Assembly (NCBI GenBank): GCA_947652605.1
Contig: OX393581.1
Coordinates: 24,918,788-24,982,787, forward strand
Origin: Elmis aenea
Lineage: Eukaryota > Arthropoda > Insecta > Coleoptera > Elmidae
Direction: 5' to 3'
DNA length: 64,000 bases
The notes beneath the pieces were generated by a model. It ran no database searches. It saw only the letters and a program-made list of their open reading frames with translations, and was not told the DNA's origin. Made by a program: the position numbers and the translations under genes. Shown in pieces: positions 34,801-47,502 of this stretch. Numbering within the stretch: the first letter of the stretch is position 1; each line of letters starts with the position of its first letter.

Positions 34801-37570
34801 TAATTTGTCTGAGTAGACATCTCGTGAACACGTCGCAAAAAATTAGTAATAAATGTGACTAAAATGATAAACATCTTTAATTTACACTTTATTCTAGGCC
34901 AGTAATGAATTATAGCTACCAGATATAAAATTGGGACATTAATTTTAATTATGGATGATTTACTAACTCGACTTAAGTTTTATGAAATTAAAATTGTTGA
35001 AATAACACATAAGTTACGACAAATATAATAACACCTTTATATTTCCAAGTGTCTACCTGATTGGACGATTTATTAAAATAAAAAATTGAATTCTCTTGCG
35101 GCCTAGGTCACTTAAAATTCGTATTGTTCTGTGAACGAATTTCTTAATCGATAATGCTTCTAAATCACTTAACCTTTTGATACAATTCGTTGGGAGTCTT
35201 TTAAAATATCGGAAGCAAATATAATCTGATTTGAAGTACAAAGGCTGGATTGCAATTTCGACTACCCTTTTATATTGAATCAAAATGTGCCTGCGTGCAA
35301 ATTGTACCAGCCTTCTGTAAATCAATTATAGTTCGACAAAAATTGTTAAGCCCCAAGCCAACAATCGATAGACCGGATGGAAGATTTCATAGTTATCATA
35401 ATTATTACATGACAATGGTGTGACGCGCAATTTTATACCTGAGCAAAAAATTGTATATTTTAATTTTATCATTCAAAATTAATCTCTTCAAATGCTGTAC
35501 ATTAAATTAGTTTCTTTGATTTAATATAAGATAAAAGTAATATATCTACTATCACACAGACTCTAGATTTTGCCAACGAATTTAGTTGAATTGTGACTTT
35601 GCTGGAGAGAGGAGAACAATTTTTTAACCTTTCTTTAGTATTTTCTAGCACTAATTATGAATTAAATAGAAACAAATTTTATTATTTATTTAGTCAAATA
35701 AGTCCCTTCACCGTCAGGTGTAGGACTTATAGAAATAAATAATAGCCACAAAACGAAACGTATTTAGTTGCTATAAAAATGATGTTCTTGCAGCGTTTAA
35801 TGATTGAGTTCTAAGTATCATTTACTGGTTGTTAATTAATGTTGGTCGTTTGCATAAAATAATGACCATTATAAAAGGCAACTGATAATCGTTTACCAAC
35901 GGTCAGAACTTATTGTAACGGAAACTGGTCACAGACGTCGCGTGCCCATATGAAAAAGGACGTAACAAAAAGAAAGGTTAGGATAGGTTATGCAAGCAGT
36001 CACCATTCATATGACTGTGAAAAGATGCAAGACTAAAAACACGTTCTTTTTTCTTCCGGACTTGATTTGGCTTTGTGTTCCTTATTCATGTCTGGCGAGT
36101 GGTTAACTAGCGTCTTAAGATCTTGCTTCTCAAGTTCGTCTGGTCTGAAGAGTAAAAAATAAAGGGACCTAGTTACTTCAAGGACTTTGAATGAGCTTTA
36201 TAAAGCTGCCTACCTATTAAGGCTAAGGTCAATGTCGCAGCAGGATAGAAATTCAACATACGAGAAGTTAAATTTATGTTTTATTTTTACGTATGAATTG
36301 ATTTGAAAGGGCGATAAACGTATAAAACAAAACATAACGGCGATTTGAATGAAGCCAGACAGACCGATTTTAAATGTATTGCCCTTTTGTCTCTAACTTT
36401 AACACCAAGACTTCAACTAAAATTCAGATTTCAATTGAGCGTGGAATTGTTCTTAAGACGTCCGTCAAAACCTTTTAAATTTCGCGTGTTCAAATGAAAG
36501 CGTATGCAGATTCTTAAAAGTTGAATTAAAATATTTTTTTTGGCTTGAAATGGTTTATGAACATTTACAAAGTTAAATTTTGCTGCTCCTTAGAATAAAT
36601 AGAGCTTTTAGAGTTAATGAGTATAATAAAACATACGTCAATGTTTTTCTGCAAACTATGAATTGGATTTAAACATATTATCCGACGAAAACAATTATAA
36701 TATCTGTGTTGTTTATAGTTTTGATGTCATGTCTGATTATTTTGACTCAATAATTCGATTAAAACCTGCGTTGAATTTTATTACGATATATCGTACCTCT
36801 AATTGTGAAGCGTTCATGCAACAATTACGTTTAAATATAACCTGAAAGCAGTAGCAGATTGCATCATAAAGCATTTTGAAACATATTGCCAAAGGCAAGA
36901 CTATTTATGTACTGTGTCGTTTTCCTAAAAGGTCCATAATCGAAATGCACGCAACATAAGTTTTTAGAATTTATTGGACGCGTGTAATTAATAATTTAAG
37001 GATTAAACTCGCTGAGCTCCACTTGCTGTTTCATATTGGGTCATGTTTTTGATGTTAAAATGGATTGTTGCTAATAAAAGTCACACTACACGCGATAAAG
37101 TGGCCACCGACTCATAAACTTGGCGGCTTCGTCCTCACAAAAGACTTAACACTGCCATTATTGGTCAGTAGACTTAACTCGACTGACTATCTAATAAACG
37201 CTAATAAGTACTTGCACCCTGAGTATGCTACACCAATTTTAATTGCAATTTCATAAATCGCAAAACTAAAACGATAGTAATAACTTTGGCATCATCGTCA
37301 AACTATTGGTTGTAATTTAACATGCAGGGTTCCTTTAACTTTAATTAGACACCGTGGGTTTCGTTAAAAATAATTGTTTCTCCTAAAGACTGCCTAATAA
37401 AAATAAATCTGCAAACATTTTTTTAATTAGCTAATTGTGCTTTATTTATTGAAAACAAGTTTGTCGTTCTTAGCAGAAAAATAACTTCAGTAGTAGACGT
37501 GATTCTACGAAAACCATTTGCTTTAATTGCAAGAGTATAGCAAAGAGGTTTTGCAAACGAATTCGATAAA
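34801..37570. other. Transposon-free non-coding stretch downstream of the bHLH gene
   Basis: No gene or transposon signature is recognised. The 90-codon minus frame at 35053-35325 has no known domain. This stretch and the region upstream of the bHLH gene are the longest parts of the window without a recognisable mobile element, which is compatible with cis-regulatory DNA of a developmental gene. Confidence 0.45.
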
Positions 37571-37576
37571 TTTATT
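37571..37576 (-). terminator. Candidate poly(A) signal AATAAA of the bHLH gene
   Basis: AATAAA on the minus strand about 87 bp after the stop codon; a second lies near 37440. Either could define the mRNA end. Confidence 0.4.
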
Positions 37577-37662
37577 GTTGCAGTTTTCAATTTAATAACT
37601 AAAGTAGTTGATAAATGGTAAATAATTAAATTTAATTAACTTACTCTCAATTGTAAATAATG

Positions 37663-38778
37663 CTATCTTCTTGTAGTGTCTTGATTTTCCCACCATGTCA
37701 TTAGTTCATTAATATTAGCTGCTTGTTTTTCTGGAAGATCCGAATCAGAAGTCAAAGAGACGATAGTATTGCTTGGATTGCTTAATTGTTCGTTTATTGG
37801 CGATTGTAATAGAACATTCGAGCTTACTCTTATTTTAACGTCTTCTAAATTCGTGGATAAATGGCGAGAACTGTACACTGGGATAAAAGTTTGCGATACA
37901 CTTTTTTCAAGTCCCGGAGATAAAGAATTGTCACTGTACACTTCAGGGGAAAGAGAAGCATTGGTGTTCATGCTACCTAAAAGTGATAAGTCTTGTACTG
38001 AGTTGAGCTGAAGATCGGCGTCCATCAACGTTGGATCGGAAAGCAGATCATCATCAACGTCAAGAGGTTCTAAGTTCTCGCTGTCTTCGTATAGGTGGGC
38101 GGGAATTATTTGATACGTGTTGGTACCGTTGATTCGTACGTATTGATGGGGAGGAGGCGTTGGATTGTTGGACACAGTGTCATCGTCCAAAGGAGACATG
38201 ATAGGGTATGAATAAGATAATCCTGTTGATGTCGTCAGTGCCGGCGAAGAAGATGTTTGATACGTTGATTGTACGCTTTCGGATACAGTTGAAGAATTGG
38301 TCGATAACTCTCCATCACTCATTGAAAGGATTTCCTCCAGGCTTCTTATGTACTCCACTGCCATCCTGAGTGTCTCGACTTTGCTGAGTTTCTTGTTGCC
38401 ACCTCTTCCAGCGCCAGACTCGAAAGCTGCGGCTATGCAGTGGGGGATGTGCTGTCTTAGATTGGCAAAGCCATTGTTTACTTGCTTGACACGGTTGCGT
38501 TCTCTTGCATTTCTTCGGGCCACTGCTAGAGGTGGTGGATTAGGGACGCGTGTTAATTCTTTAGTCGGCTTCGTCTTTTTCCTTGCTATATTGCCTATCA
38601 AGATTTCTTGCTTGGAAAGTTCTTTAGTTTGTGGTAGGATTGGGGATGTTTTACGAAGTATTATGACGTCCCGGCGTTCGTTGTTGTTGTTGTTGTTGTT
38701 CGAGTTCGTTGACTGCTGAAGAACATTGCTTTTATGGGGGGACGATGTATTATATTGCACAACACTTAGTGTGGTCAT
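37663..38778 (-). CDS. ase: Achaete-scute family proneural bHLH transcription factor, asense-like
   Basis: The 371-residue intronless gene encodes a nuclear bHLH activator that would pair with Daughterless and bind E-boxes to specify neural precursors. The bHLH spans ~87-152: basic region [20 protein letters not shown], loop with [17 protein letters not shown] and second helix [16 protein letters not shown]. The loop [27 protein letters not shown] favours asense over achaete/scute, from remembered family sequences. An Asn run (~27-33) comes from a GTT-type repeat. The C-terminus holds an acidic/Ser-rich activation region and ends in [10 protein letters not shown], the conserved C-terminal motif of the family. 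The first ATG follows an AT-rich leader. If not asense it is the scute-type paralogue; the family itself is certain. Confidence 0.93.
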   Translation of the reverse strand: MTTLSVVQYNTSSPHKSNVLQQSTNSNNNNNNNERRDVIILRKTSPILPQTKELSKQEILIGNIARKKTKPTKELTRVPNPPPLAVARRNARERNRVKQVNNGFANLRQHIPHCIAAAFESGAGRGGNKKLSKVETLRMAVEYIRSLEEILSMSDGELSTNSSTVSESVQSTYQTSSSPALTTSTGLSYSYPIMSPLDDDTVSNNPTPPPHQYVRINGTNTYQIIPAHLYEDSENLEPLDVDDDLLSDPTLMDADLQLNSVQDLSLLGSMNTNASLSPEVYSDNSLSPGLEKSVSQTFIPVYSSRHLSTNLEDVKIRVSSNVLLQSPINEQLSNPSNTIVSLTSDSDLPEKQAANINELMTWWENQDTTRR

Positions 38779-39230
38779 TTTTTAAACGATTTCTGCATCA
38801 GTTAACACTCCTAAACTTGGATTTCAAATACTGTGATATACACATGTGGTTTAAAAAATGGTCGCTCTTGTTATAAACACCGCCAGAAGAATTATCACTA
38901 GCGTCATGATAATTTACGTCACTGCGGTTTGTACCGGTGTGACTTTAATGTTGTGCCTCGGTACGACGGCGTCCGTTGTGTCACTAAGTGGTTCTAACTG
39001 AGGCACTTAGTGGATGACGTAGTGCCGGACATGCAATTATCTGTTGACGCGGTCGCAAATGAAATAATTTTGTGTTTGTCGCGTGCGGGTCTTCGATGGA
39101 ATGAAGCGAACTTCCATATTCCAGCAACGTAACTTTTGCACGCGCCGCACGAGACCAGTACAAATAAACCCTCCCCTAAGAGGGGGTAAGTTTTTGGATT
39201 GCAGCTGTTACTACAAGGCGCTTCAAAATA
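38779..39230 (-). promoter_or_regulatory. Upstream region of the bHLH gene
   Basis: Bases immediately upstream are less AT-rich than their surroundings and contain E-box words CACATGTG (38838) and CAGCTG (39203), CRE-like words TTACGTCA (38917) and TGACGTAG (39014), and a pair of near-palindromes CACTAAGTG and CACTTAGTG about 20 bp apart (38990-39012). E-boxes upstream of achaete-scute family genes commonly mediate auto- or cross-activation. No clear TATA box; TTTATAAC at about 38874 is a weak candidate. Function is inferred from position and words only. Confidence 0.4.
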
Positions 39231-40839
39231 GGGGCTCTGGTAGTAAACAATAGTAGGATTTTAGATAAGTGTGTGGAGGGGATGTGATTGGAAAATAGCG
39301 GTACACGAATCGGATTCTGTAAATTTTAATCGTAATTTAAAACTACCGTCTTTGCACACTTTCCATCTTTCAATAAAATTTTCAAATCGTACTTTAAGCG
39401 ATTTGAAGGCTAATAATCATAATCCCTGCCATAAATAACGTGCGTATGAAATTTTAAGTCATTTGCTTTAGTGTACAAACTATCAGATTTGTCCTAAAAA
39501 AATGTGCAAAGCATTGGCCTTTTTTAATTTTCCACGAAAATGTTAAAGTTGCAATTTAAGTTTTTTGAGAGTAAAAAAATCATTATTTAAGCCATAAATA
39601 ATGTGTGTATAAAGCTTTACGTTATTTACTTTAGTTTAAAAAAAAAAGTCTTTTAAAAAGTCCGAAGACAAACTTTTTGCACAAAAATTTTAAAACAGTA
39701 ATTTAATTGGTTCTATTAATTGATTCTTATAATCATTATTTTGGCAATAAATTATGTGTGTGTTTGCTATAGTTCGAAAATTGTCGATTTATTTCTAAGA
39801 AAAATGTGCTCAAAATGTAACTTAATTGTATATTTTTAAAAATATAACACAAACTAAACAACGTAATAGTGTTTTAGGGTTTATTGGGTGATTTATCAAG
39901 AAAAACAAACAGAAAATTGCCGCTTGATTTCTTTGTTCCAACAGCTACCTAAAGTAAATTAAAACAGTGGAACCCTGACAAATTTAATTTGCCTAGCATT
40001 TAAAATATCAACCATAAAATTTTGAAATATTAGAGAAGCCCTCGAATACTAGAAGCGAGAATGAATTCCAAAAAGAAATTAGGCTAGCAGGCCATAGGGG
40101 TAACTTATAGCGGACCAAGCAAAGATTGGAACACAGATACCTTCAAAGAAATAACATTTTTTTAAACTTTTTAACTTAAACAGTTTATAAACAAATCGAA
40201 TTTTATGTTTTTGCGTATGTATAATAATTAAAAACTTGCATACATTTTTAAAGTATTGATACATGTTTAGTTGTACTTTACTGCGCAAAATTGCCTATAA
40301 TAACATTGTTAATAATTAATTTCCTGAGTGATACCAAAGGTTTCGCTTTTGTTGAGTATTTACATACATATTTTGTAAAACATTTTACCTATTTTGTTTG
40401 TGTATAATATTTTCGGTGTGTGCACAGGGTAAGATGCACATAGAGTATATAAATGGACCGCTGTAGTCTGGTGAGCCATATGGGTTGGTTTAGCTAAGGA
40501 AATGCCCTGTTGATTGAAGGCGCTTTCGTGGATACCAAATGTTGGATCAAATGCACTTCTTCTGTATAAAAATAGATATTTATAAAGTGCCACATGTGCT
40601 GATAATTGCACGTTCGATTTTTTTTTTTGCTCCGTCATATGGTGCACCTCCACCCACTACAGATAGCATTTGGTTGTGTCTGTATGTTGGACAATAAAAA
40701 CAAACGTTTGATAATAGTTGGGGGTTATTAACAACATTTTTTGAAAAGTAGGAAGTACTTAATGTTTATTGTTATGACTTATTAAACATTAAAACCTAAT
40801 GGAGTTATGTATTTTTGAGTTGGTTTATTAAAGTATGAA
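39231..40839. other. AT-rich non-coding stretch, no transposon recognised
   Basis: A loosely repeated phrase (about 39440, 39600 and 39750: xxATAAATxATGTGTGT and GTCxTTTxxxxAAGAAAAATGTGC) suggests a very old tandem duplication of ~160 bp, but alignment by eye is weak. Minus-strand frames at 40079-40653 have no domain. Confidence 0.35.
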
Positions 40840-41743
40840 TACAGGGTGGACTAAATTCGAATGTTTTACGGGGTATCTCGGTTACCGTAATAATTAGAAA
40901 AAATCTGATATCGGTCTCTTGGGCAATTTTTTTTAGGAAAAAAAAAACACCTGTGGAATTAGATTTTTTATATAGCTTTCCATTTTGGCACTACAGACAA
41001 AAAATGGAATTTCATCATTTTGTTGAAAATTTAATTCTTTATTTATTAAAACAGAACAAAATGTCATCAAGGTTTCATACATAAATTTTTATTCTGAATT
41101 TAAAAACCATATTAGTTTTTTTTTAGCAAACTTGACTTTCGAGATATGAAGTAAACTTATATTTTTTTAAATGGAAACCCTAGCTGGACATGACTTTATA
41201 TGAATGGGCATTTTTTAAACTTTTCAAAAATATACAGTTTTATATAAGTATGTGTTTCAAAAAATAACTGAGATATGGCTGATCTTGTAAAAATTTCCTT
41301 ATTAAAGTTTGCAATGATTTCGTAAACAAGTGATGTTTGCAATTATTACGAAATGATGGCAAACTTTGATAAGGAAATTTTTACAAAATTAGCCATATCT
41401 CGGTTAGTTTTTGTAACAAATATATAAAACTGTATATTTTTAAAAAGCTGAATAAATGCTCTTTCATATCAAGTAGGGTTTAAAAAAAAAAAAATTTACT
41501 TAATATCTCGAAACGATAATGTTTTGTTCTATTTTAATAAATAAAGAAGTTGTAGTAAATTTTCAAAAATGATTATATTTAATTTTTTGTCTGTAGTGTC
41601 AAAATGGAATGCTATATAAAAAAATCTAATACACAGGCGTTCTTATTTCAAAAAAATAGGTCAAGAGACCGATATCAGATTTTTGTTAACTACTGCGGTA
41701 ATCGAGATACACCGTAAAACATTCGAATTTGGTCCACCCTGTA
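40840..41743. mobile_element. Foldback element, copy 2 of the 31162 family
   Basis: Starts TACAGGGTGGACTAAATTCG and ends with the inverse GAATTTGGTCCACCCTGTA. The next words, TTTTACGGGGTATCTCGG and TTACCGTAAT, are also inverted at the right. Arms run nearly to the centre, where GATTTCGTAAACAAGTGATG meets its inverse. At 904 bp it is shorter but better preserved than copy 1 and has no coding content. Confidence 0.87.
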
Positions 41744-43375
41744 CTGAAAAATGTGGAAGTTCAAATTTTATATAGAGCTTGAGAGTTTTTACGTGCGATT
41801 TTAATATTGGTTGATTTCGTAAGACATGCAACATCTATTTTTGGCTATATTTTTTGGCAATATAAAATTATAGAAACAATCTTTAACATTTATAAAGCAC
41901 ATGTGAACAAGAGACACCAAATTGCCTAGGGAAAGTATATTCTTATTGTTTACTTAAGTACCTCAACTTTACCTGCAGACCCAAAATAGAACCCAATTTT
42001 TTACCTAAAATGTGTTACAGTTACTAAAAAAATCTATAAAAAAGCCAAACAAAAACCAGGATAGGAACCGTTAGCGAAGTTTAGTCCGGAAAAAACTTTT
42101 TCCACTATTTAGCCGGAAGAAAGATTATTATAACGGTCTCTGCACGCATTGTAGTTTTAGTTTTATCCGACATGTACTATGAAAATATGAAATTCGAAAG
42201 TGGTATAACTTGGTTTTATTCTTTTCGAAATGCTATAATAATCTACTACGTTTAAAAATCTAACCCTTCATTAACTACTGTTATTTCGAAGTAGGGGTGG
42301 TAAAGAGGGATGAAAATACTGAATAGATATTTCAATGGCACACGACAACACCCTATATATAAGTTGATATAATCATATATAGCTGTATGCTACTTATATT
42401 TTGGAGGTGCGTTTAGAAACACCCAACACATTTTTATGCTCGTAATTTATGGTTTAAAGTTTCTATAAAATTTTGTTTAACACGTGTGCATATGCAATTT
42501 TAATGCATGATGTAGTTCTACCTCACTGTTGAAGTTTTAGACTGGGAAATTAAGATTGGTGATGCATTTTATATTGCAACACGATTAGTAACGTCGTACG
42601 AAATTTATCATCTTAAAATCGATTAAACAATACCATAGGTGCAAATTTGAACGATTGAACCAAATTTTGACTGTAGCACATAATTTATTGTTTATAAATT
42701 TTGAGTTTTTTAAATTTTATTCAAATACATTTTCGATATTATCAGCTTAATTAAAAATCACTCTTTTTTCCTAAATATTTCTTGCCTTAACGCAGAACTA
42801 GTTTCAAGGCTTTTGTGTCTTGAATTGATAGGTGATATTTTATTAAGCTTATTTATATCAATATAAGACACTTAAATAATCAAAAAATGTATCAGATATG
42901 TTAAATAATTTTATGCTAAACAAATTATTTGAAGAAATTCTGGACATGGGCATGTCCCAGGTTCTGCTTGATCATAATAATGGTTGAAATAAATATTGTT
43001 ATGTTACGTAGTAAATGGTAAATATAATCCATACTATGGATTGTACAAGAACTAGCAATTTCTTTCAATATTATACATAACGGCAAATTTTAAAGGACCG
43101 ACCGTATTATTTTTAAAGTTTCGACAGAACATATTTACCATTATTTATATTAATTCAAGCGTCAACATATAAATCGTAGCGGTCGTTCTATAATCAATTT
43201 CACACAAGTTCTTTTAGATTGCGTAAGCCGAATTCCTTTGCAGTTATCCAGTGCGTTACTGGCTAGGAGCCTGTAGAGAAATTTATAGAAATATCACGAC
43301 TCCCTGTTAGGACAACTCATAGACTGGCAGTTATACTATAGAATAGAAAATCCGAACAATTGTTGTGCAAATTCG
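41744..43375. other. AT-rich non-coding stretch, nothing recognised
   Basis: No gene or mobile element boundary is supported. Confidence 0.45.
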
Positions 43376-43660
43376 GGCCCGCTAGTCGCGTGTCAGGAAG
43401 CGTGGCGACGAGACATACCCAGGCCAACCCAATTTCGGCTTCTCGCTCGCTCCCTCAGGTGGTTTATTAGATTTTAGGTGTCTGAAAAGAGAAAAAAGCA
43501 CGTCCTCATGTGTGTGTGTAAAAACCGAACAGCTGCACATCTGGCACGACTCCCCTTCCTCAGGTTGCTTCGATCCCTCAACCACCTCTTTAAATGCAGC
43601 CCTTCAGGTTATACGAGACCTTGGGTGCAACGTTGTAAGGGAGTTACTGCATTTCGATAG
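43376..43660. other. GC-elevated island of unknown origin
   Basis: About 285 bp stand out by composition (GGGCCCGCTAGTCGCGTG, CCCAGGCCAACCCAATTTCG, TCTCGCTCGCTCCCTCAGG). Several 60-67-codon frames overlap on both strands, none with a known domain. TTCGATCCC at 43570 is like a pol III B-box but no A-box or tail is seen. It could be an old coding exon, a SINE or a transposon scrap. Confidence 0.3.
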
Positions 43661-44975
43661 GAAAAATACAAATAATTTTGATTATGCTACATAAATATGT
43701 TCTAATTTATTTCGTTTTTATACAATGCACATATAAAGAGCGTGGATTTAAACTTACGAGGGGATTAACATCAGTTTCTTGATTTAGGGTTACACATTTG
43801 TACTAGGTTTACGCACAGGTTACACATGCTTAATAAATATTAATTACAAATTAAAAATCACTCAATTTATAAAAAAGATTTTGTAAAAATGGTAGACCAG
43901 TTTTAAGACCAATGGTCTCTTGGTCAGTGCAAAAAAAAAGATTGCTACCAACCAAGAGACAAGAGTCTTGAAACTGCTCCAGAAATTCTTCAAGAGATCC
44001 TTAAAAAAAAACACTCGTAATTTTTAATAAAACTTTTTAATTTAAACAAAAGAGTTACTTGAAAAATTCAAGCACTTATCAAACCCTTAGCAAAATTATT
44101 GATTGTGAACTGGTCCATGTTTGATGGTGATAGTAGGTCGTGTTTCTCATGAGAATTATGTATTGCAATAAAACTGCCAACCATTGCGGACATATTTCAA
44201 TTAGCAAAAACTTTTAATGCTCATTGATCTTTAAGTTTTTCAAGCGACCAATTAAAAAGCAATAAAATTCGCTGCCGACAGATTATTTTATTTAATGGTC
44301 AGCTAAGTAAATAATTCTGCTGTCAGAAGCAATTCATTTAAGCAGTTTTTATTGTGAGATGTATTACCAACGGTTATTTGTTCAGCATTGTGTGAATTTT
44401 GTTTCAGAAACTCGATCATTCGGTACAAACAATAACAAGACGAGCAATTAGCTCAGAAACATTTTCTCAGTATCTGTTTCGACTTGTTTTTTTTAGTGCA
44501 CACAATCATTCATGACTTAAGTTATGAAGAATTCCGTACGACACTTGAGTTGTCTACATAAAGAGAGGTAGAAAGAGAGGGAAAGAATGAAAGAGAGATG
44601 ACGAAAAAGAAAGAAGGAGAAAGAAGAATTTTTATTAGTAGCAATTGTATGGTGTTAATGTCGTCTCCAACAAATAAATAATGGTTTATATGAAAATGCT
44701 GCATTGCTCTTACTTGACACAATTTCAACAAATATTTTAATAAAATTACCAGATCTGTACACAAAAAAGCTTAGCACAATTACATCCAAAACAGATTAAT
44801 TTTTGTGGTTTTTACTGTCGCCATACGCAGTAAGAAGAAGGTATTATGATCGCGAATATTTTCAAGATTTCGACCGATATAAATCGACGTTTTACCGCTA
44901 AACCTGTGCTAGACGGTAAAATCGTACAAAACGGGGTGCACTTATTTGATTTTTTATATAGGTAATAACTAATAT
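43661..44975. other. AT-rich non-coding stretch with a purine-rich run
   Basis: A GA-rich run at 44562-44632 (GAGAG, GAAAGAATGAAAGAGAG, AAAGAAGGAG) is a degenerate microsatellite. An inverted pair of AAGAGACxA words lies near 43910-43960. Nothing else is supported. Confidence 0.4.
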
Positions 44976-45664
44976 TACAGGTTGTTTAAGTTGGAACGTT
45001 AATCCAAAATTACACAAAAATTGTAATAGATAAAAATATTCTGTTTATGTAGGATTGCAGTATACAATAGTCAATTTTTTTTTCCAAATGGCACCATCTA
45101 TTTTTTTTACTAAATCTGGTAGACATTTTTTTTTCTGAATTCAATGATGTAATCATAAGTTAATTTTACTGCTAAACTAATGAGAAATAAAAAATAAAAG
45201 TTCAACTAAAATAGGTTAGATTTCACAAAATTTTCAAGCGTGCCGTGGAAAACAAAAAAAAACTTAATCAACAAATGTCATTTAAATACCACACTGACGT
45301 TTAAATGACATTTGTAGACAAAGATTTTTTTGTTTTTCACGGCACGCTTGAAAATTTTTTGAAACCCAACCTATTTTAGTTGAACTTTTATTTTTTATTT
45401 CTCATTAGCAGTAAAATTAACTTATGATTACATCATTGAATTCAGAAAAAAAATGTCTACCAGATTTAGTAAAAAAAAATAAATGGTGCCATTTGGAAAA
45501 AAAAAATTTACTATCGTTTGACATTTAAGTTGAACTTGAAAAAACTAAAATCCAATTCAGTTTATAGTATTTGAGGATCCATTTCATTTAGTTTTTTGTT
45601 CACCAAAATCGGACCACAAACAACGGAGTTACAGCTTGCGGCGTTTTTTGTGTGACACCCTGTA
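44976..45664. mobile_element. Foldback element with nearly perfect ~220-bp arms
   Basis: Ends TACAGGTTGTTT and ACACCCTGTA. Inside, 45070-45284 and 45297-45516 are almost exact inverted repeats (for example CAAGCGTGCCGTGGAAAAC against TTTTTCACGGCACGCTTG, and CCAAATGGCACCAT against ATGGTGCCATTTGG) with a ~12-bp centre. The arm length and low divergence point to a young mariner-type foldback. No coding content. Confidence 0.85.
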
Positions 45665-46115
45665 TATGTTGAGGTCTATAGAAAACTCGAATAACTTGTT
45701 TTATTTAATAAATTGTAAACTTACAAAATGATTTAAAAATTCAATATTTTGAATTTTTCTCTCTAAAACGACTTTAACATTTTTTTAAAGTTTAAGTGTG
45801 TTATATACTAAATTTACATGTGTATAGTAGCTGAAGCAAGTTACTAAAGCAAGTTGCTAATCAACAAAACCTATCATTTTGGTTTAGTGAGTGTCTACAA
45901 AATATATGTATGGTCTGCAGTCTGCACCCAATTTAGTACATTGTCTAGTAATTGACAGAAAATAGAATATCGTCTTTAAGTAATTATAAATGATTTCTAT
46001 TCATTTTGCTCAAAAAGTCACTAAATTGTTTACTTGCACAAGTAGGTACTAACCAAAGTGTTACAAGTGTCCAAATTCACTTAGTTTGTAATATAGGGAG
46101 CTGTGTGTTCTACAG
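45665..46115. other. AT-rich non-coding stretch, nothing recognised
   Basis: No supported feature apart from the target duplication of the next element at its right edge. Confidence 0.45.
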
Positions 46116-46367
46116 CAGTGGTTCTTAACCTTTAGTAGTCGCGGCCCCCTAATTATCCTAAAATATTTTCGCGGCCCCCTAGTGTGTAGTAACAAAAATA
46201 TTACGATTTATGTAAGAAGATGGCTCGAGTAAAATAAGGAGCAAAAAAGATTTTTTTTAAGATTTCAATATTTTAAAAAGTAAAAACGTTTTATAAATCT
46301 TTCGCGGCCCCCTTAAAATGTTTCACGGCCCCCCAGGGGGCCGCGGCCCTCCGGTTAAGAATCGCTG
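46116..46367. mobile_element. hAT-type MITE with perfect 8-bp duplication
   Basis: Starts CAGTGGTTCTTAACC and ends with the near inverse GGTTAAGAATCGCTG, bracketed by TTCTACAG at 46108-46115 and 46368-46375. Subterminal words GCGGCCCCCTA recur at both sides. At 252 bp it is non-autonomous and looks young because ends and duplication are intact. Confidence 0.93.
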
Positions 46368-46744
46368 TTCTACAGTATGTTTGTTAGAACCACACGTTTA
46401 TAAGTAGCGCTGTGCTGTGAAAATAAAGTTTAAGAAAGGTAAGTTATCAAGTTTAAATTTTTTTTAGCAGACTTGAAAATGTTTAGATAATGACTGTAGT
46501 GCTTGTATATTTTTAATGCAATTAGGTGGATGGGCGATTTTAGTAGCATTTATTACGGTAGTATAAGGTTATGGAACGGGCTATATTTCAATCCTTTAGC
46601 ACGTATAGTTTCTGTAATATTAGGTGGGGCATCTAACCCGATATTTGGGATAGATGGCACAATGTAACTCGGGTGAGATGCCTAACGACCTGATGAAAAA
46701 TTTTACACAAATATTTATAAATATGATCGTTATATATGTGTAAT

Positions 46745-47256
46745 GTAATTGCCTAACACCTGAGCCCCGACCCGGTCCAACTTCATCATCTGATCATCGA
46801 TCGCCTGAGTCACAACCTGGATCATCTTCAGCACCTGATCAACCTCCCTCTGCTGGAAAAATACTTGAAAAGATCTCACCCTTACCGACAATTCATGTAG
46901 GATTAAAGAAACGGGGTAGAAATATTGCGACTATACTAACTTCACCCGAGAACATCGAAAAGGCAAAATTGTTAAAACAACGACTAACAACACGTAAAGG
47001 TTTAGTAAAACCCAGCTGTGCTCCAAAACCTGTCAAAAAATCCAAGCCTTCAGTGTCTTCATCTGAGTCAGACGAAGAGTATGAAGCCGAAGAAGACAGT
47101 GGTGAGTGTGTTGGATGTCTTGAGGATTACCACACCACAACCCGTTCAGATGATTGGATCCAGTGTGTTTATTGCAATCGCTGGATGCACGAAACTTGCA
47201 CAAAATATAAAAACATGTGTGACCTATGTGTAAAGCATCGCCGAAAGGCGATTTAA
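46745..47256 (+). pseudogene. Pogo-type transposase C-terminal exon with PHD-like finger
   Basis: From about 46745 an open frame reads TSSSDHRSPESQPGSSSAP, then ISPLPTIHVGLKKRGRNIAT, KAKLLKQRLTTRKGLVK, an acidic SSESDEEYEAEEDSGE stretch, and a Cys-rich finger: CVGCLEDY, WIQCVYCNRWMHETC, CDLCVK. It has the same order as the last ~120 residues of the element B transposase (basic region, acidic patch, finger), although the sequences differ greatly. No HTH or DDE core precedes it, so it is a remnant. A domesticated small PHD-type protein is possible but unsupported. Confidence 0.65.
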
Positions 47257-47502
47257 AAAATTAAATTATATTTTTCTGTGTTCCTTTTTATACCAAAAAA
47301 TTTATTTTAGTTTGTGCCATCTATCCCTGACAGGTTGGGATAGATGGCAAAATACAATTTTTACTGTTTTTTTTTTGTTTTGTTTAAATGTGTTATAGTT
47401 TCAAGTATTTGTGCTGAAAAAGTTTAAATACACTTTACTCAAACTACCACATAGTTTGTTTCCGATATAACAAATTTTCTTAAAAAAAAAAAAAATTTTA
47501 CC

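Noticed and set aside
35053..35325. 90-codon minus frame as a gene
   Set aside because: No domain, no signal peptide, AT-driven composition and no supporting neighbour or splice context.
37769..38719. Plus-strand 80- and 140-codon frames over the bHLH gene
   Set aside because: They are antisense shadows of the minus-strand asense-like coding sequence.
43540..43600. tRNA gene or tRNA-derived SINE
   Set aside because: Only a B-box-like word is present; no A-box, cloverleaf, tail or target duplication could be found.
44522..44764. 80-codon minus frame
   Set aside because: It overlaps a GA-rich low-complexity run and has a repetitive Ser/Phe/Leu composition.
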